This document shows positions 8,110 through 14,903 of a stretch of DNA of 52,035 nt, piece after piece. How positions within the stretch are numbered: the first letter of the stretch is position 1; every line of letters begins with the position of its first letter. The DNA is from an uncultured Pelagibacteraceae bacterium. Lineage in GTDB: Bacteria; Pseudomonadota; Alphaproteobacteria; Pelagibacterales; Pelagibacteraceae. The stretch is from NCBI GenBank assembly GCA_902606105.1, contig CACLFK010000006.1:1-52035 (forward strand), in the 5' to 3' direction. The notes under the pieces are model-generated. The model saw only the letters and a program-made list of their open reading frames with translations, made no database searches and was not told the origin of the DNA. The position numbers and the translations under genes are program-made.

Positions 8110-9005
8110 TGGAAATTTACATAAAAATTTTTGAAGTTATTTTCCCTGTTTTTTTTGTAATTGGTGTTGGTTATTACTTGGGAAAAAAAAACCCAAAATT
8201 TGACACAAATTTCATAACTGTTTTCGCTGGCAATATTGGTACACCAGCTATGATTTTTTATACCGTAACAACGACTGGAATTACATTAAATATTTTTATC
8301 CATTATTTCGTTTATGCATTAATAATGATAGGTGGGTTTGCATTGATAGGTCTAATATTATTATTTCTATTAAGAAAAGACCCAAGTATGGAATTGCCCC
8401 CTTTAATTTTACCAAATACAGGTAATATGGGTATACCAATTTGCCTTTTTGCTTACGGAACGCAAGGGTTAGGTATAGCGTCTGCTGTTGCTTCAGTTAT
8501 TATTTTATTTCATTTTACATTAGGTATCTTTTTGGCACAAAAAAGATTTTCCTTAGATGTGGTTATTAAAAGCCCACCTGTTTATGCTATAATCGTTTCT
8601 GTTATTTTTTTATTTTTTCAGATTGAAACACCATTATTTCTTGAAAACACGACATTCCTATTAACTTATGCAACAATTTTTTTAGTTCTTATGTCCCTCG
8701 GTATAGCCTTAACAAAACTAAAATTTTCATTAAAAGATTCTATATTACTCTCACTTTGCCGAGTGATATTGGGTCCCGTGATTGCGTTTACTATAATTTA
8801 TTATTTTAAATTATCTGGATTTCCCGCAGGTGTATTGTTAATACAAAGTGCTATGCCTAGTGCTATATTAAATTACCTAGTAGGTAGCATGTACTCACCA
8901 AAAAAAATTGTAGACAGTATAGCTAGTACTATTGTTGTATCTACTATCATGTCTTTTTTTACAATTCCAATAGTTGTATTCTTTGCTTTAAAGTACTTTA
9001 ATTAA
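8109..9005 (+). CDS. AEC-family permease (auxin efflux carrier type)
   Basis: A 298-residue inner-membrane protein with about ten membrane segments in two five-helix halves, typical of the AEC/MdcF family of secondary carriers for carboxylates or amino acids. NTGNMGIPICLF in the first half and QSAMPSAILNYLVG in the second correspond to the paired unwound-helix motifs. It is translationally coupled to hom (TAATG), so it may move a related metabolite. The substrate cannot be read from sequence. Confidence 0.85.
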   Translation: MEIYIKIFEVIFPVFFVIGVGYYLGKKNPKFDTNFITVFAGNIGTPAMIFYTVTTTGITLNIFIHYFVYALIMIGGFALIGLILLFLLRKDPSMELPPLILPNTGNMGIPICLFAYGTQGLGIASAVASVIILFHFTLGIFLAQKRFSLDVVIKSPPVYAIIVSVIFLFFQIETPLFLENTTFLLTYATIFLVLMSLGIALTKLKFSLKDSILLSLCRVILGPVIAFTIIYYFKLSGFPAGVLLIQSAMPSAILNYLVGSMYSPKKIVDSIASTIVVSTIMSFFTIPIVVFFALKYFN

Positions 9006-9022
9006 AAGATACTCATTTGCTT

Positions 9023-9868
9023 ATGAAGGCAATAATTTTTAGTTTATTAGGTTGGATGTTTTTGCCTATAATGGATGGTTTTGCTAAATTTTTAAGTTCT
9101 GAACTTCCAATATTACAAATCACGTGGGCTAGGTATTTCTTTACAGTGGTAATTATTTTACCCATTATGTTTTTTTTCTTTAACAAACAACTTGTTTGGT
9201 CAGATAAGCCTAAACTTCAAATTTTAAGAGGTTTAATACTGCTTTCTGCTAACATTTGTTTCTTTTATTCAATATCTATTATATCGTTAGCAAAAGCTTT
9301 AACTCTTGCATTTATTGCTCCTTTAATAGTTACTGCTTTCTCACCATTATTTTTAGGTGAAAAAGTTGGTTTTAGAAGATGGACTGCAGTTACAATTGGT
9401 TTTATCGGTTCATTAGTGGTTATTAGACCAGGTTTTTTAGAATTAAATATTGCTAGTCTGGCGGCTTTATTTACTGGTATCCTTTATGGTTTTTATTTAA
9501 TAATAACAAGAAAACTTAGCACATCTGACAACCCTTTATTAACACTTTTGATAACTGGTTTAGTTGGTGCTACATTGATATCTCTAGTTATTCCATTTTA
9601 TTGGATCAAACCATCACTGAATCAATGGTCTTTAATGGCTGGAATAGGGGTATTTGCGTGCATTGGTCATTTATTCCTTATTATATCCTTAAAATATGCC
9701 GATGCTTCTAAATTAGCCCCTTTGGGCTATACAGAGATAATACCAAATATTATTATTGGTTATTATTTTTTCAGTGAGATACCAGATAAATGGACTTTTT
9801 TAGGACTTTTTATTATTATTTTAAGCGGTCTTTACATATTTAAAAGAGAGCAATCTAAAATTATTTAA
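9023..9868 (+). CDS. EamA/DMT-family transporter
   Basis: A 281-residue drug/metabolite transporter superfamily protein with ten predicted membrane segments in two EamA repeats. Landmarks are ITWARYFFTV near residue 35, SLAKALTLAFIAPLIVTAFSP at about 90-110 and LKYADASKLAPLGYTEII in the second repeat. The ATG at 9023 is preferred over an in-frame TTG two codons upstream. It starts 17 nt after the AEC gene and probably ends that transcript. It lies at the edge of the non-core stretch that follows. Substrate unknown. Confidence 0.85.
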   Translation: MKAIIFSLLGWMFLPIMDGFAKFLSSELPILQITWARYFFTVVIILPIMFFFFNKQLVWSDKPKLQILRGLILLSANICFFYSISIISLAKALTLAFIAPLIVTAFSPLFLGEKVGFRRWTAVTIGFIGSLVVIRPGFLELNIASLAALFTGILYGFYLIITRKLSTSDNPLLTLLITGLVGATLISLVIPFYWIKPSLNQWSLMAGIGVFACIGHLFLIISLKYADASKLAPLGYTEIIPNIIIGYYFFSEIPDKWTFLGLFIIILSGLYIFKREQSKII

Positions 9869-10060
9869 TTAAATAGTAAATAAAAGGTTACTAATAATTA
9901 ATGTATTAAATTAATTACTATTATTAAATTATTGTAATTATTATATATATTTAAAATTAAAAACATTAATTATTACAAATAAGACTTAGATTTTTATAAT
10001 TTTTAATGTTATTTAAAATAATTATAAAAAATAATTAATTAAAAAATATTAATGAATAAA
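9869..10060. other. Extremely AT-rich intergenic block
   Basis: I count 13 G or C in 190 bases (9871-10060), about 7%, against about 30% for the window. No ORF of useful length and no DnaA boxes are visible. Several short inverted repeats (for example AATAGTAA with TTACTATT) occur, but many are expected by chance at this composition. It marks the left edge of the non-core region before the glycan island. Confidence 0.7.
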
Positions 10061-10381
10061 AAGTGTTTATTATCAAGACTTATTTAAGTGGTAAAAAAAT
10101 ATTTATTGAACACATAAGCTCAAAGTAAGTAGGGGAGAGTAAATTTAGCTCAAAAAATGAGAAAATTTGATCATGAAAAAAGGCTTGTTTTTGACTACAA
10201 ATGTAGCAATGCAGTATAAGAATATAATGTTTAAACGGCCATAGAACACCCTTAATTTAGTAAGAGCTTATATATGCTACAACCCAAAGGTGCATTCAAT
10301 GTATTTTAGAAAAAATATGTCCATATTCAAGAAATCGTTGAGATTGCTTGTTTATTCAATGTTTTAAAGTAAAAATAAGGA
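10061..10381. other. Unassigned intergenic segment between the DMT gene and the ogt-like gene
   Basis: GC rises again here. A 20-codon ORF starts at ATG 10157 (MRKFDHEKRLVF...) and ends at TAA 10219. The same frame continues with amino-acid-like stretches interrupted by four stops down to about 10376, which could be a decayed gene or chance. AGCTCAAA repeats at 10117 and 10147. I recognise no RNA family and call no gene. Confidence 0.4.
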
Positions 10382-10651
10382 CTATATTTTAACTTTTTCT
10401 GATCTAAGCAATGATAGCTTTTTCTTAATTCCACCCCTAGCAGAGTATCCTCCAAGTCCTCTATCAGATCTAATTACCCTGTGACAGGGTATTTTCCTGA
10501 TTTCTGGGTTTTTCCCACACGCATTTGCTACAGCTCGAGCCGAATTAGGTCTTTTTATAGCAATTGCTACTTCTTTGTAAGTTTTTACCTTACCTTTTGG
10601 GATTGTTTTTAAATAATTCCAAACTTTTAACTGAAATTTAGTGCCATTCAT
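10382..10651 (-). CDS. MGMT/Ogt-family DNA alkyltransferase, C-terminal domain only
   Basis: Ogt-type proteins take alkyl groups from O6-alkylguanine or O4-alkylthymine onto a cysteine in a single-use repair reaction. The 89 residues cover only the C-terminal DNA-binding/active-site domain. GTKFQLKVWNYLKTIPKGKVKTY opens it, the Arg-containing ARAVANACGKNP helix follows, and PCHRVI has the acceptor Cys56. The tryptophan of non-enzymatic ATL proteins is absent, so it may be catalytic. The ATG at 10651 gives the normal domain start. The frame extends to a GTG at 10726 through an inverted repeat with non-family sequence, which I consider unlikely to be translated. Confidence 0.75.
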   Translation of the reverse strand: MNGTKFQLKVWNYLKTIPKGKVKTYKEVAIAIKRPNSARAVANACGKNPEIRKIPCHRVIRSDRGLGGYSARGGIKKKLSLLRSEKVKI

Positions 10652-10685
10652 GAGGTAATTTGTGTTTAAAGAGAAAAACCACTTT

Positions 10686-10709
10686 TTTATGCACTTTTCA
10701 GTGCATAAA
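10686..10709. repeat. Perfect 9-bp inverted repeat (hairpin) beside the GC-rich block
   Basis: TTTATGCAC (10686-10694) and GTGCATAAA (10701-10709) are exact inverted copies around a 6-nt loop. It lies between the GC-rich block and the ogt-like start at 10651. On the minus strand no T run follows directly (TTTTT comes about 8 nt later), so it is not a classical terminator. It could be the end of an RNA, an operator or an element boundary. Confidence 0.5.
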
Positions 10710-10721
10710 GTAGTAGTTTTA

Positions 10722-10850
10722 GGCACGTCGTTGACTCGCTATCGCCATGCCACCCGCTTCGCGCGTTCAGCGATTCCCCGCGAAACTTTCTGCCCTCTGA
10801 ATTTGTACCTTGCGGCTTTTCTCCAGCTGGCCAGTTAAGAGTTGCCCCTT
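10722..10850. other. GC-rich block, candidate structured RNA or foreign fragment
   Basis: I count 74 G or C in 129 bases, about 57%, roughly twice the window average, with sharp edges. On the minus strand TTCGCG can pair with CGCGAA around a 15-nt loop. ATCGC can alternatively pair with GCGAT, and end segments GGCA-ACTC and GAGT...TGCC could close the whole block. In very AT-rich genomes such islands are often structural RNAs. I could not match it to tRNA, tmRNA, RNase P, SRP or 5S motifs. One minus frame is open for about 28 codons before TGA, so a foreign gene fragment is also possible. Confidence 0.45.
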
Positions 10851-10946
10851 AATTAATTCTAATATATCAACTGTATTATTTATTTATATCACTTTTTAGT
10901 TGTTTTTTAAAAATATGGCGACTAACTGTGAATAGTGGGGATAATT

Positions 10947-11123
10947 CTATTTCCCAAAAATAAGAATAAAATAGCTTATAAGAAAAAAAATAAATAGGAT
11001 TGTTAAGTAGAATGTCTCGATTGATTTTCCAGTTTTCTTAAATTGAATAATGCTTAATATTGCGAAAGCAATTGCACTAATTAAAAAATAATTAGGTTCT
11101 ATAAATCCGTTCATTGAGCCCAT
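10947..11123 (-). CDS. Small two-helix membrane protein, hypothetical
   Basis: A 58-codon ORF starting at ATG 11123 and ending at TAG 10947. It encodes a hydrophobic segment at about residues 11-28 (NYFLISAIAFAILSII), a short basic loop FKKTGKS, and a second segment at about 38-56 (FYLTILFIFFLISYFILI). This clean helix-loop-helix pattern is hard to get by chance and suggests a real inner-membrane protein with both termini on the same side. A second ATG at 11114 could also be used. No homologue is recognised. It lies between the GC-rich block and the recombinase, transcribed away from the latter. Confidence 0.65.
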   Translation of the reverse strand: MGSMNGFIEPNYFLISAIAFAILSIIQFKKTGKSIETFYLTILFIFFLISYFILIFGK

Positions 11124-11162
11124 AATTAATTTTTAAACTATTGACATTAAAAATCACTTAAT

Positions 11163-11201
11163 ATATTACTAACGATAATTAATTGTTATCAATAGTAATA
11201 T
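11163..11201. promoter_or_regulatory. 39-bp two-arm palindrome abutting the recombinase start; possible recombination core site or operator
   Basis: ATATTACTA (11163-11171) is inverted exactly as TAGTAATAT (11193-11201), and GATAA (11174-11178) as TTATC (11186-11190), leaving a 7-nt centre TTAATTG. So 14 of 16 arm positions pair around a 7-bp spacer. Two inverted arms around 6-8 bp is the geometry of tyrosine-recombinase core sites (dif, loxP). It ends 3 nt before the recombinase ATG, so it could also be an autoregulatory operator. AT-rich DNA raises the chance of such repeats. Confidence 0.5.
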
Positions 11202-11204
11202 TAT

Positions 11205-12158
11205 ATGAATGAGCTAACTACAGACCTAAAATCGCTGCATGAGGCAACTTTAAATAACCTCAAAAGTTCTAAAGCTAATAACACATTAAGAGCATATAAA
11301 TCAGACTTTAAGGATTTTGGTATTTTTTGTGCTAAGCATAATTTAAATTCATTACCATCAGAACCTAAAGTAGTTTCTCTATATTTAACTTACCTTTCTA
11401 AAAGTTCAAAAATTAGCACTTTAAGGAGAAGACTAGTATCAATAAGTATGGTCCATAAGTTAAAAGGACATTATTTAGATACAAAACATCCAATTATTGT
11501 TGAAAATTTAATGGGCATAAAAAGAATCAAAGGGAGCATTCAAAAAGGTAAAAAACCATTATTAATTAGTCATTTAAAATTAGTAATTAATGTAATAAAT
11601 GAACAAAAAATTAATGATATTAAGAAATTTAGAGACAAGTCAATAATATTACTCGGCTTTGGAGGTGGTTTTAGAAGAACAGAACTAATTTCAATTGACT
11701 ATGAAGATTTAGAATTTGTTGATGAAGGAGTTAAAATCATTATTAAAAGGTCAAAAACAGATCAATTTGGTGAAGGAATGATAAAAGGTATACCCTATTT
11801 CACTAATGAAAACTATTGTCCAGTGGCTAATTTAAAAAAATGGATAGAAATTGCTAAAATCAAATCAGGTCCTATTTTTAGAAGATTTTCTAAAGGTCTT
11901 AATTTAACAGATAAAAGATTAACAGACCAATCTGTAGTTTTGTTAATGAAAAAATATTTAAATTATGCAGGAATTGAAAATAAAAATTTTGCTGGCCATA
12001 GTTTAAGATCTGGTTTTGCCACTGTAGCAGCAGATGCTGGTGCAGATGAACGTAGTATTATGGCTATGACAGGTCATAAAACCACACAAATGGTAAGAAG
12101 ATATATTAGGGAAGCAAATATATTTAAAAACAATGCTTTAAATAAAATAAAACTATGA
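11205..12158 (+). CDS. Tyrosine recombinase/integrase
   Basis: A 317-residue site-specific recombinase. Residues 10-105 form the SAM-like core-binding domain (NTLRAYKSDFKDFGIFC) and 115-305 the catalytic domain. All catalytic positions are present: R157 or R158 in GGFRRTEL, K184 in KRSKTDQ, H265 and R268 in GHSLRSGF, H291 in MTGHKTT and the nucleophile Y300 in RRYIREA. It resembles the XerC/XerD-like integrases found in islands. The stop overlaps the start of a glycosyltransferase gene by 4 nt, an unusual coupling. A large palindrome ends 3 nt upstream of its ATG. Confidence 0.92.
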   Translation: MNELTTDLKSLHEATLNNLKSSKANNTLRAYKSDFKDFGIFCAKHNLNSLPSEPKVVSLYLTYLSKSSKISTLRRRLVSISMVHKLKGHYLDTKHPIIVENLMGIKRIKGSIQKGKKPLLISHLKLVINVINEQKINDIKKFRDKSIILLGFGGGFRRTELISIDYEDLEFVDEGVKIIIKRSKTDQFGEGMIKGIPYFTNENYCPVANLKKWIEIAKIKSGPIFRRFSKGLNLTDKRLTDQSVVLLMKKYLNYAGIENKNFAGHSLRSGFATVAADAGADERSIMAMTGHKTTQMVRRYIREANIFKNNALNKIKL

Positions 12159-13018
12159 TCGATTTAAAAATTAAAGATAAACTAACATTACTTATACCAG
12201 CCTATAAGTCGGAAAAGTTATTAGTTAAGGTATTGAATAGTATAACAAAAAATATTGAAATTATAATTGTAGATAATTCAAATGACATAATATTAAAAAA
12301 ATTTTTAGAAAAAAAATACAAAAATTGTAAAGTTTATTTAAAAAAAAATATTGGCTATGGTAGAGCTATAAACTATGGGTCAAAATTTATTAAAACTAAA
12401 TATTTTTTTGTGATGAATCCAGATACAATTATATATAATGATACATTTAAAATATTATTGAGTTCTGCAGAAAAAATAAAAAAATTTGGTGTAATAAGTC
12501 CAGATCATATAGATAACAAAAAAAGAAAAAGTAAAAAGAAAATTGTGAAAAATGAAACTCTTTCTGGTGGAGCAATGTTATTTAAAACAAAAATTTTTAA
12601 AAAATTGAAAGGCTTTGATAATAAAATTTTCTTGTATTATGAAGATAATGATTATTTTAAAAAATGTATTTTAAGAGGTTACAATATATATACAGTAAAA
12701 AACTGCTTTTATTTTCATAAAAAAAAAAATAGTAGTTCGGCAAAATATAAAAATTTAGATGAAAAAAATTATTTTAAACTAATATCTGGTTGGCATGGAC
12801 AATGGTCAAAGTTTTATTATAATAAAAAGTATTATGGTTATTTTCAAAGTTTATTAAAAATTATACCAAAATTAATATTAATTTTTATTCAACTGATTAT
12901 AAATCTCATTATTGATTTTCAAAAGGCTAAGTATTTATATTTTAAATTAGAGGGGTTAATTTCATCAATTATTGGCTTACCGGCATTTAAGAGATCTAAA
13001 TATGATAAATTTATCTAA
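12155..13018 (+). CDS. Family 2 glycosyltransferase
   Basis: A 287-residue GT-A-fold sugar transferase, likely building a surface polysaccharide at the cytoplasmic face of the membrane. TLLIPAYKSEKLLVKVL begins the nucleotide-binding fold. The acidic metal site appears as MNPDT near residue 90, and LSGGAMLFKTKIFKKLKGFDNKIFLYYEDND is the rhamnosyltransferase-like acceptor region. A hydrophobic helix at about 240-260 (LILIFIQLIINLII) suggests membrane contact. It overlaps the recombinase by 4 nt and converges with the oxygenase gene with a 4-nt overlap. Donor and acceptor unknown. Confidence 0.85.
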   Translation: MIDLKIKDKLTLLIPAYKSEKLLVKVLNSITKNIEIIIVDNSNDIILKKFLEKKYKNCKVYLKKNIGYGRAINYGSKFIKTKYFFVMNPDTIIYNDTFKILLSSAEKIKKFGVISPDHIDNKKRKSKKKIVKNETLSGGAMLFKTKIFKKLKGFDNKIFLYYEDNDYFKKCILRGYNIYTVKNCFYFHKKKNSSSAKYKNLDEKNYFKLISGWHGQWSKFYYNKKYYGYFQSLLKIIPKLILIFIQLIINLIIDFQKAKYLYFKLEGLISSIIGLPAFKRSKYDKFI

Positions 13019-13815
13019 GCTAAAAAGGTTTTTATTTTGTGTTTAATCATTTTTTTTAAATATTTTGAATTTTTTTTTAAAAAATAATCCTTAAAATTTG
13101 GCAATATAAACGTTGTAGGGTGTTTAAACCAGACATTTTTAAAATCTAAATTTAAATGATTATATGGATTTAAACTTTTAGAATAATAATCAACATAAAT
13201 AGTAGATCTCTTTTTTAGATTATCTTTTATTTTTGTAACACCGTGAAAGGTGAAGGGAGAATGAAGAAAAATTAAAGCTCTATTTGATTTATATTCAATT
13301 TTTTTTTTAATTACGGTACCATTATGGTTAGCTAAAATAGTTTCTCCACCCCACTCTTTCACCCAATTCTTTGTTAGGTATAGAATAATATTAAGAACAT
13401 GAGGTGAACCAGTTTTTGGCTCTGACGAATGATCAACATGAGTACCTAGGAATCCCGAATTATACATTTCATGATAATTTGCTAACTCTGTATTGCCTTC
13501 TGTGGTTGAAAATAATTTTTCGATTTTTGATAACTGATATAAATTATTAATAAAATCATATGAGTTTAGCTTATCTACAATTAATTTAAGGTTATTCGAC
13601 AATTTATCATTTTTACTTGTCCATTTATTTTTTTCAAGATCTGTATCAAAAGTTAAACCTTTAGAAGAAACTTTATTAAAGTTTTCTAAATCTAAATTAG
13701 AGAAAAAACCTTCATCTAAAAAATTATCTAAAATTATATGTGGATAAGGTTTGGCCCTAATAAAATCTTCTGAGTAATTACTCAAATCATTATATTTATT
13801 ATTTATAATATTCAT
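13015..13815 (-). CDS. 2-oxoglutarate/Fe(II)-dependent oxygenase (prolyl 4-hydroxylase-like)
   Basis: A 266-residue double-stranded beta-helix oxygenase. The iron ligands H126 and D128 (GTHVDHS) and H191 (TFHGVTKI) and the 2-oxoglutarate-binding R203 (KKRSTIYVDYY) are all present. YPHIILDNFLDEGFF near the N-terminus is typical of the P4Hc-like group seen in glycan and surface clusters. The reaction is a predicted hydroxylation; the substrate (sugar, lipid or protein) cannot be read. It stands alone between convergent and divergent neighbours in the island. Confidence 0.8.
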   Translation of the reverse strand: MNIINNKYNDLSNYSEDFIRAKPYPHIILDNFLDEGFFSNLDLENFNKVSSKGLTFDTDLEKNKWTSKNDKLSNNLKLIVDKLNSYDFINNLYQLSKIEKLFSTTEGNTELANYHEMYNSGFLGTHVDHSSEPKTGSPHVLNIILYLTKNWVKEWGGETILANHNGTVIKKKIEYKSNRALIFLHSPFTFHGVTKIKDNLKKRSTIYVDYYSKSLNPYNHLNLDFKNVWFKHPTTFILPNFKDYFLKKNSKYLKKMIKHKIKTFLA

Positions 13816-13896
13816 TTAATTGATCATTTATTATGAAGTGACATTTTTTTAAAAATATAATGTGAATTAAACATGTATATAATATATATAATAGCC

Positions 13897-14895
13897 ATGT
13901 TTAATAATAAAATAGTACTTATTTCTGGTGGCACAGGTTCATTTGGTTCACAAATGCTTAAAAGTTTACTAAAAACAAAGGTTAAAGAGATAAGAATTTT
14001 GAGTCGTGATGAAAAAAAGCAAGAGGATTTAAGACGTTCAATTCCAGATAAAAGAGTAACTTATGTTATTGGTGATGTAAGAGATTATAACACAGTATTA
14101 AATTGCACAAAAAAAGTTGATTTTGTTTTTCAAGCAGCTGCTTTAAAACAGGTTCCTACATGTGAATTTTTTCCAATGGAAGCTTATAAAACAAATGTAA
14201 TTGGAACATCTAATATAATTGATGCCTCTGTACAAAATAATGTAAAGAAAATTGTTGTTCTAAGCACTGATAAAGCTGTTTATCCAATTAATGCAATGGG
14301 TATTTCAAAAGCCATGATGGAGAAAATTGCTATATCAAAAGCAAGGGAAATTAAGTCAAAAAAAATAAACTGTGCAATTTGTGTCACTAGATATGGAAAT
14401 GTAATGTCTTCAAGAGGTAGTTTAATACCTTTTTTAATTACAAAAATTAAAAATAATGAAGAGCTTACTTTAACAGATCCTAAAATGACAAGATTTTTAA
14501 TGTCTTTAGATGAATCAGTAGAGTTGGTAAAAGAAGCTTTTAAAAATGGAAAAAATGGAGATATATACATTCAAAAATCTCCTTCTGCTACGATTCATAA
14601 TATTGCAAAAGCTTTGCTTCTTATTTTTAAAAAAAAAAATAAAATAAAAATTATTGGTCCTAGACATGGTGAAAAAATTCATGAAAGTTTATGCACTAGT
14701 GAAGAAATGTCACGCGCAATAAATTTAAAAAAGTTTTTTAGAATACCTGGAGATCTTCGCAATATTAATTACGATATTCATAATAAAAAAAATTTTATTT
14801 TTAGTCAAAGAAATCCTTATAGTTCAGATAATACAAAAATACTTAATCTAAAACAATTAACATTATTATTTAAAAAAACATTATTTTTAAACTAA
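13897..14895 (+). CDS. Nucleotide-sugar 4,6-dehydratase of the CapE/WbjB group
   Basis: A 332-residue short-chain dehydrogenase fold enzyme acting on a UDP-N-acetylhexosamine. GGTGSFGSQM (11-20) binds NADP. STDKAVYPINAMGISKAMMEK carries M134xxxK138 in place of the usual Tyr-Lys, as in the UDP-GlcNAc 4,6-dehydratase/5-epimerases CapE and WbjB, which start UDP-L-FucNAc synthesis. ATG 13897 is preferred over ATG 13873 because it begins the Rossmann fold with the usual few residues. A reductase-type gene lies next to it on the other strand. CapE-like activity is inferred from family. Confidence 0.82.
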   Translation: MFNNKIVLISGGTGSFGSQMLKSLLKTKVKEIRILSRDEKKQEDLRRSIPDKRVTYVIGDVRDYNTVLNCTKKVDFVFQAAALKQVPTCEFFPMEAYKTNVIGTSNIIDASVQNNVKKIVVLSTDKAVYPINAMGISKAMMEKIAISKAREIKSKKINCAICVTRYGNVMSSRGSLIPFLITKIKNNEELTLTDPKMTRFLMSLDESVELVKEAFKNGKNGDIYIQKSPSATIHNIAKALLLIFKKKNKIKIIGPRHGEKIHESLCTSEEMSRAINLKKFFRIPGDLRNINYDIHNKKNFIFSQRNPYSSDNTKILNLKQLTLLFKKTLFLN

Positions 14896-14903
14896 GTTAT
14901 CTT

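Noticed and set aside
10230-10260. GGCCATAG as part of a 5S rRNA gene
   Set aside because: Only this octamer resembles 5S; the flanks do not form the 5S stems.
10686-10709. Inverted repeat as a rho-independent terminator
   Set aside because: No T run follows the stem directly on either strand.
10652-10726. Longer Ogt-like protein starting at GTG 10726
   Set aside because: The extra 25 residues do not match the Ogt family and run through a perfect inverted repeat; ATG 10651 gives the normal domain start.
10722-10850. GC-rich block as an integron attC site
   Set aside because: GTTAAGAG near 10834 recalls an attC end, but the RYYYAAC/GTTRRRY core pairs do not fit and the recombinase is not recognisably IntI-like.
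10722-10850. GC-rich block as tmRNA, RNase P, SRP RNA or 5S rRNA
   Set aside because: None of the conserved motifs (tRNA-like ends with CCA and GGGG, GAGGAAAGTCCGGGC, GGAAGGAAGCAGCC) is present on either strand.
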